Source: Paenibacillus ottowii
GTDB taxonomy: Bacteria; Bacillota; Bacilli; Paenibacillales; Paenibacillaceae
DNA: 64,000 nucleotides
Direction: 5' to 3'
NCBI RefSeq assembly: GCF_006874425.1
Contig: NZ_VIJZ01000010.1
Coordinates: 62,001-126,000 of the forward strand
Under the pieces are notes generated by a model. That model was not told the origin of the DNA, made no database searches, and worked only from the letters and a program-made list of their open reading frames with translations. Both the position numbers and the translations under genes were made by a program. Below, in pieces: positions 19,213 through 27,747 of the stretch. Positions within the stretch are counted from its first letter, which is position 1; each line of letters begins with the position of its first letter.

Positions 19213-20037
19213 TTATTTTACCGAGCCGACCATACCTGCAACAAAGTGCTTCTGCATCAGGAAGAATACCAGTGCAGTCGGCAGTGTGGACAGAACGATG
19301 GCGATCATGATCACGCCGTAGTCTGGCGCATAGCTGGAGCCAAGGTTCGAGATCAACAGCGGGATGGTTTGATTTTCCGGCGTTTGCAGTACAATCAGAG
19401 GCCAGAGATAGTTGTTCCAACTGGACATGAACGTGATGATCGCGGCAGCGGCGTAGGTTGTTTTCATCGTAGGCATATACACCCGGAAGAACAGACCCAG
19501 CTCGGATAATCCATCCATACGACCTGCTTCCAGTAGATCCTTGGGAAACATTTTGGTGCTTTGGCGGAAAAAGAAGATCAGGAACGCCGTAGTTACGGTC
19601 GGAATTACGACCGAAGAGAGCGTGTCAATGCCGATCCACGGTATGACATTAGAAATGCTGCCGAACATCCGGTAAAGCGGGATCATGATGGCCGCAAACG
19701 GAATCATCATCGACATCAGCAGGATATTGAAGACCACGTCTTTCGCTTTGCTTCTGTAAATTTCAAAGCCATAGCCAGCCAGTGATGCAATGAGCATAGC
19801 CAGCAACGTCGTTGAAATGGAAACCTTTGCAGAATTGCTCAGTGCTGTAACGATGTCTACTTGTTCTAGCAGATTGTGCATGTTATCCATCAGATGGGAG
19901 CCTGGCAGCAGTCTGCCTTTCGTCACATCAACCGACAGATTCGTGGAGCTGGATATCATCCACAGGAAAGGAAAAATCGAAATGAATGACACAAGAATCA
20001 GAAAGGCGTACGTAAATACTCTTTTTGTTTTCATCAT
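19213..20037 (-). CDS. Sugar ABC transporter permease, MalG/UgpE type
   Basis: A 274-residue inner-membrane permease with six transmembrane segments. The cytoplasmic EAA-type loop reads LLEAGRMDGLSELGLFFRVYMPT at about 185-205 and contacts the shared ATPase. Its start overlaps the end of the previous permease by four bases (ATGA), a sign of translational coupling. No ATPase gene is present here, as is usual for such operons in Firmicutes, which use a common MsmX-type ATPase. The gene partner downstream is the beta-galactosidase. Confidence 0.93.
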   Translation of the reverse strand: MMKTKRVFTYAFLILVSFISIFPFLWMISSSTNLSVDVTKGRLLPGSHLMDNMHNLLEQVDIVTALSNSAKVSISTTLLAMLIASLAGYGFEIYRSKAKDVVFNILLMSMMIPFAAIMIPLYRMFGSISNVIPWIGIDTLSSVVIPTVTTAFLIFFFRQSTKMFPKDLLEAGRMDGLSELGLFFRVYMPTMKTTYAAAAIITFMSSWNNYLWPLIVLQTPENQTIPLLISNLGSSYAPDYGVIMIAIVLSTLPTALVFFLMQKHFVAGMVGSVK

Positions 20038-20930
20038 TTTTTCTCACCTGCCACTTTAAACTGGATAATCGACAAGATAATGATCATAATGACGATGGAA
20101 TAAGATACGGTCGCCGCATAACCAAAGTCGGATGAATACTTGAAGGACAGATTATAAATATATTGCGAAATAGAAGATGTCGCGTTACCTGGACCACCTT
20201 TGGTAATATTCATAATTTCATCGAAGAGCTGGAGTGTACCAATCGTCGATGTAATCGAGGTGAACAGGATAATTGGCTTAAGCAATGGAACGGTAATGCT
20301 GAAAAACTGCCGAATCGGGGAAGCTCCGTCAATACGGGCTGCTTCGTAGATAGAACTATCAATGTTCTGAAGACCTGACAGGTAAAAGATCATGTTGTAC
20401 CCGGTCCAGCGCCATGTGATCGCAATAATAATCGTTACCTTGGCCCAGAAGGGATCTGTAATCCATTGGATTGGCGTGCCAATCACGTGCAGATTCAGCA
20501 ATAAGGAGTTTACCAAGCCGTCGGCCGAGAACAGATACTTGAAAACAACCGAATAGGCTACAAGAGATGTGATACACGGCAAGAAGATGGCGGTGCGGAA
20601 AAAGCCTTTGAATTTGAGGTTTTTATCATTCAACAATACGGAAATAAACAGAGCCAAAATAACCATTAAAGGTACTTGGAAAATTAAGTAGATAAACGTG
20701 TTCTTCACGGCGGTGATGAACATTTTGTCGGTGAACAGACGCTTGTAGTTATCAATGCCGTTAAAGCTCAGATTAGAACCTGTACCCGTCTTAAAGGATA
20801 AGATGAGCGCCTGGATCATCGGATAGAAATAAAAAGCGGCAATCATGATTACTGCGATGGATATGAACAACCATCCTGTCATACCTGCTTTAAGACGTGT
20901 TGTAGTCATTTTGGGCGCGGCTGTCTTCAT
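20034..20930 (-). CDS. Sugar ABC transporter permease, MalF/UgpA type
   Basis: A 298-residue permease with six transmembrane segments; the EAA loop is YEAARIDGASPIRQFFSITVPL near residue 205. AGGGAG lies before the ATG. It pairs with the overlapping MalG-type permease and the binding lipoprotein upstream to form a carbohydrate importer, probably for galactosides given the beta-galactosidase in the same unit. Confidence 0.93.
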   Translation of the reverse strand: MKTAAPKMTTTRLKAGMTGWLFISIAVIMIAAFYFYPMIQALILSFKTGTGSNLSFNGIDNYKRLFTDKMFITAVKNTFIYLIFQVPLMVILALFISVLLNDKNLKFKGFFRTAIFLPCITSLVAYSVVFKYLFSADGLVNSLLLNLHVIGTPIQWITDPFWAKVTIIIAITWRWTGYNMIFYLSGLQNIDSSIYEAARIDGASPIRQFFSITVPLLKPIILFTSITSTIGTLQLFDEIMNITKGGPGNATSSISQYIYNLSFKYSSDFGYAATVSYSIVIMIIILSIIQFKVAGEKK

Positions 20931-20956
20931 ACCATGTCAACTCCCTATGCAGCAAT

Positions 20957-20986
20957 AAAACCTTGAACTCGCAAGCCCAAGGTTTT
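20957..20986 (-). other. Intercistronic stem-loop between binding-protein and permease genes
   Basis: AAAACCTTG and CAAGGTTTT form a perfect 9-bp stem with a 12-base loop. On the transcribed strand it is followed by a short, broken T tract, so it should be at most a partial terminator. Stem-loops at this place commonly protect or over-represent the binding-protein part of ABC operon mRNA. Confidence 0.6.
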
Positions 20987-21031
20987 AAGTGCTTATCGTT
21001 TTATTGTTTAGCCTTGGCTAGATGGACTGTC

Positions 21032-22330
21032 TTATTTAAGCTGTGCTTCCGCTTGTCCTTGAGCGTCCTTCAGAACTGTGTCCACATCTTTTCCGTTCAG
21101 GTAGTTTTGAATTTCAACGGTCATGATGTCCTCAATGGCATACGTGTGCAGGCCATAATTGACTTTTGGAACTTGTTTAGTCCAATCAGCAAACTTCTTG
21201 TATACTTTGTCGCCACCGAAGTAAGCATCTTCCACGTCGTAAGCTTTACCGCTGGAAGCTGCGTTCAATGAACCGACAATTCCGATTTTGCTCAGCATAT
21301 CTTGATACAGCTCCGGATCGGAACCGAATGTTTCTTTCAGGAAATCAGCAGCGGTATCTTGACCGTCCGAGTTGAGGACATACCAGGAGCTGCCGCCGAG
21401 GCTGGAAGCATTCACGGATTCAGGTATATTTTTCAGTTTAGGGAAAGGAACAACAGCCCATTTACCGGATTGCGAAGCTTCAGCCTTAATCGAAGGTGTA
21501 ATCCAGTTACCTGTAGGTACGGAAGCAACTGCACCGCTGTTGAACGCGGCCAGGAACTGACTCCAGTCGGCATTCATTTTAACAATGTTGGCGTCAAACA
21601 AGGCTTTGTACGTTAAGAGCGCTTCTTTTAGAGCTGGGTTGCCAGCCAGGTTTGGTGTTTTGCCGTCTTCTTTCAGGTACCAGGAACCTGCGGATTGGAT
21701 CATACCACGGATCAGACCGAGGTCATTCGGATCTTGAGTCAGCATATCTTTACCTGTTTTTTGTTTTACAGCTTTACCGATTTCAATAAACTTGTCCCAA
21801 TCAATATTGGTCAAGTCTGCCACTTTGTAGCCGGCTTGTTCCAGATAATCCGTTCTTACATACAATCCCATCACACCAGAGTCGAAAGGAACTCCGTACT
21901 GCTTGCCGTTGAAGCTGGTCGGTCCGATTTTATAATCAGCGAAGTCGGAGGCTTTGATCGAGCTGCTCATATCATGAAATGAATCGGGATAAGCCTGCAG
22001 GAAGTTCTGTGCACGGTAATCCTCGATTAGGACCACGTTCGGCAATCCTTTGGTAGAACCGGAGTTGAGGCCGGCATTCATTTTTTGTACGATGTCGTTT
22101 TGAGCATATTCAACAATGTTTACGGTTACATCGGGATGTTTGGCAACATAGCGATCTTTTGCCAGCTTCAGGGCTGCGATATTAAAGTTCGGGTCCCAAG
22201 CCCAGACTGTAATTTCTTTCTTGCCTGAATCTGTAGTCGTAGCTGCTTTTTCAGAATTGCTGGAGCATGCGGAGAGCAAGATCAAGCTTGCAATCAGCAG
22301 AAGGAAAGACATTTTTTTCATTTTATTCAA
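21032..22330 (-). CDS. Sugar ABC transporter substrate-binding lipoprotein
   Basis: A 432-residue extracellular solute-binding protein (family 1, MalE-like). The N-terminus is a lipoprotein signal with lipobox LLSAC, giving a lipid-anchored Cys near residue 22. The mature part starts with ITVWAWDPNFNIAALK and later has YGVPFDSGVMGLYVRTDYLEQAG, both typical of this family. TAGGGG precedes the ATG. It heads the import section of the galactoside operon. A cre candidate lies 48-62 bp upstream, pointing to repression by CcpA when glucose is present. Precise ligand unknown. Confidence 0.92.
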   Translation of the reverse strand: MNKMKKMSFLLLIASLILLSACSSNSEKAATTTDSGKKEITVWAWDPNFNIAALKLAKDRYVAKHPDVTVNIVEYAQNDIVQKMNAGLNSGSTKGLPNVVLIEDYRAQNFLQAYPDSFHDMSSSIKASDFADYKIGPTSFNGKQYGVPFDSGVMGLYVRTDYLEQAGYKVADLTNIDWDKFIEIGKAVKQKTGKDMLTQDPNDLGLIRGMIQSAGSWYLKEDGKTPNLAGNPALKEALLTYKALFDANIVKMNADWSQFLAAFNSGAVASVPTGNWITPSIKAEASQSGKWAVVPFPKLKNIPESVNASSLGGSSWYVLNSDGQDTAADFLKETFGSDPELYQDMLSKIGIVGSLNAASSGKAYDVEDAYFGGDKVYKKFADWTKQVPKVNYGLHTYAIEDIMTVEIQNYLNGKDVDTVLKDAQGQAEAQLK

Positions 22331-22377
22331 CCCCTACTCTTTTTTTATATGTGGCTAACCATGATGTAAAACTTCTA

Positions 22378-22392
22378 TTGAAAGCGGTTACC
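22378..22392. promoter_or_regulatory. Candidate cre (CcpA site) before the binding-protein gene
   Basis: TTGAAAGCGGTTACC matches the cre consensus WTGNAANCGNWWNCA at all but the last base, and the reverse strand also matches with one miss. It lies 48-62 bp upstream of the start codon at 22330, a position fitting promoter blockage. Confidence 0.6.
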
Positions 22393-22530
22393 TTGTTTAT
22401 GAATTTAGTTTATCATCCTTGCTTTGCTGGCAGTTAGGAATATCTTTATACAGATTGGTCTTATTATTATGATTTATCCAAAAAGGTACCGCTTACATTT
22501 GTGCTTTCTTTAGGTTTAGGTATTTTTTAT

Positions 22531-22653
22531 AGACTGAACTAAAGTTGTTCACGAAGCGCCACTGCGCGACCGGATGGTGTTTCCCATCGCGTACAGAACT
22601 ATTCCGCCCACTCCGTTTTTGTTTCACCTTCTTCTTTGTTTAGTTCAGCCTAT
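22531..22653. repeat. Complex hairpin repeat, copy B
   Basis: Non-coding DNA between the kinase and binding-protein genes. Outer arms CTGAACTAAA (22534-22543) and TTTAGTTCAG (22639-22648) are exact complements. Within lies 22591-22619, which in reverse matches 27 of 29 bases of copy A at 11526-11554. The inner part contains a smaller hairpin, GATGG-GAAACA-CCATC on the minus strand. The rest of the 22331-22657 gap holds the binding-protein promoter region with a cre candidate and nothing else I recognise. Confidence 0.6.
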
Positions 22654-22657
22654 ATTT

Positions 22658-24472
22658 TTATGAGGTAGGAGGGGCGGGTTTTATGATCAGTGGCAGGGTC
22701 ATTCTAACTTTGGTGCCCTCGCCCTTCTTACTGGAGATGGTCACCCCATATTCTTCTCCATACAGCAGGGTAATGCGATTGTGTACATTCTGGATGCCGA
22801 TGCCCGTAAATAGTTGGCGTTTGCTCTTAGGATTCGGCAGTCCGTCTTGCGCTGTATGCCCATCCAAATCCATACCGTCTCCATCGTCAACTACCTCACA
22901 GATCAAGGTATCCTCCGTTTTGGACACCAAAATGTAGATGTTCCCTGTATTTTTCTCATTAAATGCATGGAAGAAAGAGTTTTCGATAAAAGGCTGGATA
23001 ATGAGCTTGGGCACATGATACTCCAGACAATCGGGTGATACAAAATAATTCACTTGTACCCGCTGCCCGTAACGCACATGATTAATAAATACATAATTTT
23101 GCATGTTGGCCATTTCCTGCTCGATAGTGATCGTTTCGCTCACATTGCTGATGGTATTTTGCAGCAGGGAAATGAGTGCATTAATCGTCTCGGCGGCGGT
23201 TTCCTTGTTTCCCTTGAGCACTAGCATTTTGATGGAAGCCAATGTATTGTACAGAAAATGTGGATTGATCTGTCGTTGTAGTGCAGCAAGTTCTGCATTG
23301 CGTTGGCCTTTTTGCGTTTCTAAAAGCTTACGAATATAATCATTTAGTTCATCGAGCATATAGTTGTAAGCATGACTTAATTGTCTGACCTCGTAGCTGC
23401 CTGTAACCGGGATATAATTATCAAAATTTTTCTCGCGTATCGTCGACATTTGCTTGACCAGCCGAGTTAGTGAACGGATCAGGCGGCGGGAAATGAGGAA
23501 AACAATCACCAAAGCAATCAGTACAATGGCGATGCAGATCCATACCACAGATTTAACGTCAATAATTTGCCCAATCGCGGTTTGTCTATCGATCATGTTC
23601 ACCAGATAAAAATCAAATGAAGGAATATAGTTGGAAAGGACGATACTCTCCTTGTTCATCACGTCCGCATTAATATAGTTCAGACCCTGTTCATTGATTT
23701 TGGTGGCATAACCCAGCAGCTCACTGGAGCGTTGTCCGATCAGGTCTTGGCGGTTGCTGGATACAATCAGTCCCGTCTTGTCCAAGATCAGCACATCATT
23801 ACCGTTACTCGTGAAATTGTTATAAAAACGCCGAAATTCCGGCTCTCGGATAGCGATGTAGATCATACCGTACATGGTGCCGCTCGTTCGCTCCATAAAT
23901 ACTTTGGATGCGATAATATAGGGAGTTGGCTTCTGTGCAGTGCTATTCATTTGTCGATGAAACAACTCCGTATCCATCTGGTACATAAGCTGGGCAGGTC
24001 GTGCCGCGCTTCGGGCTGTAATGGCACTGCTTTTAAGCTGTTCTGCACTTACAGGCCAATAGGACGAATCGGAGTAGAAGCTCCGTCCATTCATGCCTGT
24101 TACAGTGACACCGACATCATAAGCATCGACGTTCGATTTGATTTGCTTCATTTGCTGTGCCATACCAAAGTAAATTCTTGCTGAATTAATCGAGTCAGAT
24201 TGACCGCCAGTCAAATAGTTTTTGACGGTTCCATTTTCCGAAGCGTGGGTTACAGCATTCACGATAGAGTCATTGAAGGATTCAAAGCTGGACTGAATCT
24301 GGCTAAGCACCTTGGCATTCGTAATACTGAATGTTTCAGCGAAGAGTCGTTCAGACATTCGAATCGTCACCAAAGAGGTCAGCAAGGACACCGCCGTGAT
24401 GCTGACCACCATAACAATAAAGATTTTGAAGAACAGACCTTGATATTTGATCTTGTGAATATATCTTTTCAT
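22658..24472 (-). CDS. Sensor histidine kinase, YesM type
   Basis: A 604-residue membrane kinase. A transmembrane helix at about 15-38 and another at about 300-325 enclose an extracellular dCache-like sensing domain. HAMP follows (about 325-380), then the His_kinase domain with the phosphoacceptor His in RQINPHFLYNTLASIKM, and an ATPase domain with PFIENSFFHAF, DDGDGMD and GIGIQNVHNRI. Kinases of this class sense extracellular sugars or sugar-loaded binding proteins. It lies 43 bp after its response regulator and before the sugar ABC genes, which are its likely target. Confidence 0.94.
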   Translation of the reverse strand: MKRYIHKIKYQGLFFKIFIVMVVSITAVSLLTSLVTIRMSERLFAETFSITNAKVLSQIQSSFESFNDSIVNAVTHASENGTVKNYLTGGQSDSINSARIYFGMAQQMKQIKSNVDAYDVGVTVTGMNGRSFYSDSSYWPVSAEQLKSSAITARSAARPAQLMYQMDTELFHRQMNSTAQKPTPYIIASKVFMERTSGTMYGMIYIAIREPEFRRFYNNFTSNGNDVLILDKTGLIVSSNRQDLIGQRSSELLGYATKINEQGLNYINADVMNKESIVLSNYIPSFDFYLVNMIDRQTAIGQIIDVKSVVWICIAIVLIALVIVFLISRRLIRSLTRLVKQMSTIREKNFDNYIPVTGSYEVRQLSHAYNYMLDELNDYIRKLLETQKGQRNAELAALQRQINPHFLYNTLASIKMLVLKGNKETAAETINALISLLQNTISNVSETITIEQEMANMQNYVFINHVRYGQRVQVNYFVSPDCLEYHVPKLIIQPFIENSFFHAFNEKNTGNIYILVSKTEDTLICEVVDDGDGMDLDGHTAQDGLPNPKSKRQLFTGIGIQNVHNRITLLYGEEYGVTISSKKGEGTKVRMTLPLIIKPAPPTS

Positions 24473-24515
24473 ATGCTATCTATCTCTTTTCTGCTCGCAG
24501 ATATGCCCTTGCTCT

Positions 24516-26081
24516 CTAATGGAGATGCTCCCGGCGGTACTGGCTGGGCGAGTCCCCCTTCAGTTTCTTGAACACTTTAGTAAAATAGCTGGGGTCCGAA
24601 TAACCTACTGTACTGCTAATATCTGAAATGGGCATCGTACCTGATCGCAGTAATTCAGCAGCCTTTTCAACTCGGATTTTGTTCAGATACTCACTAAACC
24701 CCTCTGTATGATGTGCCGTAAAATAACTGGACAAATAAGAGGGATTGAAATGGAAATATTGCCCGAGTGTCGTCAAATTGAGTGTTTCAGCATGATGTTC
24801 TTCGATATACTCCAGCAGTTTTTTCATGCCTGCACTACTTGCTTGCTGTGTTTTGGCCATGATCTGCCTGTTCGCTTCCTCCAAAAAGGCCTCCAGCAGC
24901 CGCACGGCTTCATGTACATGAGGAGCATCATTAATTTTTTTGAAATAGGAATATTTGGCCGCATCCAGCTCCTTCATATCATATCCCTGATTCCCGAGCA
25001 AAATCGTAATGTTGAACACGATGTTTCCGAGCAGTGACTTGAATTCAAAGGCGGTAGAGGAATAGTTGCCAGACATGGCGGCTACATAGGATCTTAAATC
25101 CTGAAAAGCTGTCTCAAAATGCTCGCGCTTCATCTCTTCCGTAAACTGTTTTAAATTAAACGAACTGTTCACCTGAACAGGCTGAGGGAGCTCATCTTCT
25201 ATGAGCAGTGCTGTCTCCGGGAAATAAAAGCGGTAGCTTAGCAGCTTCGGTAGTTCATCCTGATAGACATTGCTAATTTGATTAAAATCATCAAATAAAT
25301 GACTGACCGCCCAGCCTGTCTGTGAATCAATCTGCTTCGTATCTTGAGCCACTTCTCTAACTGCAGCCATCCAGGAGTCTACTTCCCACGGCTCCAGATT
25401 GGCTAAAAAAACAGCCGCATACACATCAGATGGCAGTTGTCGCAGAACCACGTGTTCACAGGCAGAGGCTACTCGATCTGTAAGCTTGGAAAATAGGTCC
25501 GAAGCAGAGGTAGTGGTAGAGCGCACTGTATTCTGCTGTGCCGACTGTTCTATACCTATGAGCGCAAAACGGGTATAAGGAAATGCTTGCTTCAGCAGCT
25601 CAGCGTCATAATCTATGCGATAGCCGGAGATCAATTTTTCAATCACATGGTCTATCGTAATTTGATTACCACCAGCATCTTCCTGATACTGAATGGATGG
25701 AATTTTGCGGGCCGTTCGCTGGAGCACCTGAAGCAGCTCATCTGTGTCCAGCTTGGGCTTCAAAATATAGTCAACCACACCTTGCTGAAAGGTGGAGCGC
25801 ACGTAGTTAAACTCGCCGTAGCTGCTGAGCACAATGACTTCGATATCTGGATAGTTCTGTCTGACGATGCGTGTCAGCTCTTCGCCGTCCATGATCGGCA
25901 TTACGATATCTGTAATGACAATATGAGGACGCAAGGCTTCAATCTGCTCCAGGGCTTCTTTCCCATTGGAAGCTTCACCTACAATTCGAAATCCGTATTG
26001 TTCCCACGACAAATGATGTTTGATCCCTTGTCGTACCAATATCTCATCATCTACAATCAAAATGTTGCATAGCTCATTCAT
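24516..26081 (-). CDS. Response regulator, YesN type (REC plus AraC DNA-binding)
   Basis: A 521-residue regulator. The receiver domain (about 1-120) has ILIVDDE, the phosphorylatable Asp in IVITDIVMPIMDGEE near residue 55 and YILKPK. A long linker follows, then an AraC-type double helix-turn-helix at the C-terminus (ISDISSTVGYSDPSYFTKVFKK). The ATG at 26081 is preferred over one five codons upstream because GGAGAG lies seven bases before it. Paired with the adjacent YesM-type kinase, it should activate the galactoside transporter and beta-galactosidase genes downstream. Confidence 0.94.
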   Translation of the reverse strand: MNELCNILIVDDEILVRQGIKHHLSWEQYGFRIVGEASNGKEALEQIEALRPHIVITDIVMPIMDGEELTRIVRQNYPDIEVIVLSSYGEFNYVRSTFQQGVVDYILKPKLDTDELLQVLQRTARKIPSIQYQEDAGGNQITIDHVIEKLISGYRIDYDAELLKQAFPYTRFALIGIEQSAQQNTVRSTTTSASDLFSKLTDRVASACEHVVLRQLPSDVYAAVFLANLEPWEVDSWMAAVREVAQDTKQIDSQTGWAVSHLFDDFNQISNVYQDELPKLLSYRFYFPETALLIEDELPQPVQVNSSFNLKQFTEEMKREHFETAFQDLRSYVAAMSGNYSSTAFEFKSLLGNIVFNITILLGNQGYDMKELDAAKYSYFKKINDAPHVHEAVRLLEAFLEEANRQIMAKTQQASSAGMKKLLEYIEEHHAETLNLTTLGQYFHFNPSYLSSYFTAHHTEGFSEYLNKIRVEKAAELLRSGTMPISDISSTVGYSDPSYFTKVFKKLKGDSPSQYRREHLH

Positions 26082-26157
26082 GGCAGCACTCTCCATAATT
26101 AAATCTATTCAAAAAAGACGCCATTAAGGCGAGGGCCTGTCATCTGACAGACACATT

Positions 26158-26172
26158 TGATAACGCTTCCAA
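26158..26172 (-). promoter_or_regulatory. cre (CcpA site) before the two-component genes
   Basis: On the minus strand TTGGAAGCGTTATCA fits every fixed position of the cre consensus WTGNAANCGNWWNCA. It lies 77-91 bp upstream of the response regulator start. Catabolite repression of the whole galactoside unit is the natural reading. Confidence 0.7.
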
Positions 26173-26267
26173 ATTTAGCTGAAATCTAAATCATATAATC
26201 TTTACATGCTAACATAAACGACACGGCGATTCCAAAGATAATTTAGTTCCAATGGCATATAAAAGAC

Positions 26268-26300
26268 CAAAAAAGGCTGCCGAGAAGATCTCGACAGCCT
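26268..26300 (-). terminator. Intrinsic terminator of udk
   Basis: On the minus strand AGGCTGTCGAGA and CTCGGCAGCCT pair around a short loop (one weak pair) and are followed by a T run. It lies just after the uridine kinase stop codon. Confidence 0.85.
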
Positions 26301-26314
26301 GGACAACCGGGATT

Positions 26315-26950
26315 TTATACAGTACCCCAGGTCCGATCTCCTGCCAAATATTTTTCAGTCAAAATAGACAGCAGTTGAATGCCAACCTCGTTATGTCCGC
26401 CCTCAGGCAGGATCAGGTCGGCGTATTTCTTGGAAGGCTCAATAAATGCTTCGTGCATTGGCTTAACCGTCGTCAAATAGTGATCATGGATCGAATGGAT
26501 GGTGCGCCCACGTTCCTCAATATCACGAAGAACTCGACGGAGAATGCGAACATCAGGATCCGTATCCACAAATACCTTAATATCAAGCAGGCTGCGGAGC
26601 TTTTCGTCTGACAGTACGTGCAGACCTTCCAACATAACGATATGATTGGGCAGAAGCTCTACCGTCTCGTCCGTGGAGCGGGCGTGAACCGTAAAGTCAT
26701 ATACGGGCGCTTGAGTCGCTTGTCCTTTTTTCAGACATTGGAGATGCTCAATCAGCAAGTCGTTGTCAAAGGCAAACGGATGATCATAGTTGACCAAAGC
26801 ACGTTCGTCATAACTCAGATGTGAATGGTCTTTATAGTAGTTATCCTGAGATATGAAAGTCACTTTATTAGATCCCAGACGCTCAACGACGGCGCGTGCG
26901 ACCGTCGATTTACCGGAACCTGTACCGCCGGCAATACCAATAATTAGCAT
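26315..26950 (-). CDS. udk: Uridine kinase
   Basis: A 211-residue cytosolic kinase of the pyrimidine salvage pathway, phosphorylating uridine (and cytidine) with ATP or GTP. The P-loop GGTGSGKST is at residues 8-16; ISQDNYYKDHSHL, NYDHPFAFDNDLL and MLEGLHVL are the conserved nucleoside-binding and Walker-B-like segments of bacterial Udk. Length is standard. GAAGGG lies upstream of the ATG. It stands alone with its own terminator. Confidence 0.96.
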   Translation of the reverse strand: MLIIGIAGGTGSGKSTVARAVVERLGSNKVTFISQDNYYKDHSHLSYDERALVNYDHPFAFDNDLLIEHLQCLKKGQATQAPVYDFTVHARSTDETVELLPNHIVMLEGLHVLSDEKLRSLLDIKVFVDTDPDVRILRRVLRDIEERGRTIHSIHDHYLTTVKPMHEAFIEPSKKYADLILPEGGHNEVGIQLLSILTEKYLAGDRTWGTV

Positions 26951-27025
26951 GGCGTTTCACTTACCCTTCCCTAAATGTATCCCGATACAACTCAAGTATT
27001 GTAGCACAATGCACGCTTTTTTTCA

Positions 27026-27547
27026 TCAATGTTGCACGTTGTATTTCTTCCATTTCCGGATCTTGGCCCTGAATGTTTTGAACGGTGCTACGGAATTGAT
27101 ATGAATCCACCTCGCCATAGGCCAATTTGGATTAGTCCCTGTCCACTTGTGAATGCCCTGGGTAAACAGCTCTTCATGACTGAGTGTGTCCACCCAATCC
27201 AGCCCTGTCTGCTCAGCCAGCTTGAGCATATTGCGTAATTCATATAGAGAGTGATGGGAATAGGTCTTGTAGAATGCTTGGTATAGTTCGCCTAGTCTAT
27301 TCCACTTGTAATTCGGGGCGGGCATGATGACGGTTTTTCCCTCCCGTTCATCTCTGTCCCAGCTCATGACAAGATCAAGCCATCCGAGCTGGTAGGCAAT
27401 CATTTCGGCAGGTGTTTTATCTACTTCGGCTATTCGAGTATCCTTGAGGGATTCGTCGATCTCTTGGAACTCATTGTCGAAAAGTAAGTAAGACGCATGA
27501 ATGGCTTCTTTTAACTCCAGTTTGGAAGCGTAGTCGTAACTGGACAT
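27026..27547 (-). CDS. ClbS/DfsB-family four-helix protein
   Basis: A 173-residue protein of the ClbS/DfsB (former DUF1706) family, related in fold to DinB. AEMIAYQLGWLDLVMSW and PNYKWNRLGELYQAFY near residues 50-100, and WTGTNPNWPMARWIHINSVAPFKTFRAKIRKW at the end (given here only as a region, 135-165), are the family blocks. ClbS hydrolyses the colibactin warhead, but most members have no known substrate. AAGGAG precedes the ATG. It follows udk's promoter region and seems monocistronic. Confidence 0.82.
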   Translation of the reverse strand: MSSYDYASKLELKEAIHASYLLFDNEFQEIDESLKDTRIAEVDKTPAEMIAYQLGWLDLVMSWDRDEREGKTVIMPAPNYKWNRLGELYQAFYKTYSHHSLYELRNMLKLAEQTGLDWVDTLSHEELFTQGIHKWTGTNPNWPMARWIHINSVAPFKTFRAKIRKWKKYNVQH

Positions 27548-27629
27548 CTAATCGCTCCTTAACATGATATGGGTGATACTAACTCCTTTATATGTACCAT
27601 TCTCAATATGACAACCGTATGTCTTATTC

Positions 27630-27666
27630 AAAAATAAAAATATTGAGCCCGCATTGTGCGGGCTCA
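27630..27666 (-). terminator. Intrinsic terminator of the SDR gene
   Basis: TGAGCCCGCA and TGCGGGCTCA form a perfect 10-bp stem (27644-27653 with 27657-27666). On the minus strand it is followed by an A/T tract rich in T. Confidence 0.85.
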
Positions 27667-27747
27667 TACCTGGCATTTACAATTGATTTGCACAGAGAGA
27701 ATGCACCGTTACTTGGCGCAGAACGGTGTAGATGGTGTTTAAAGATT

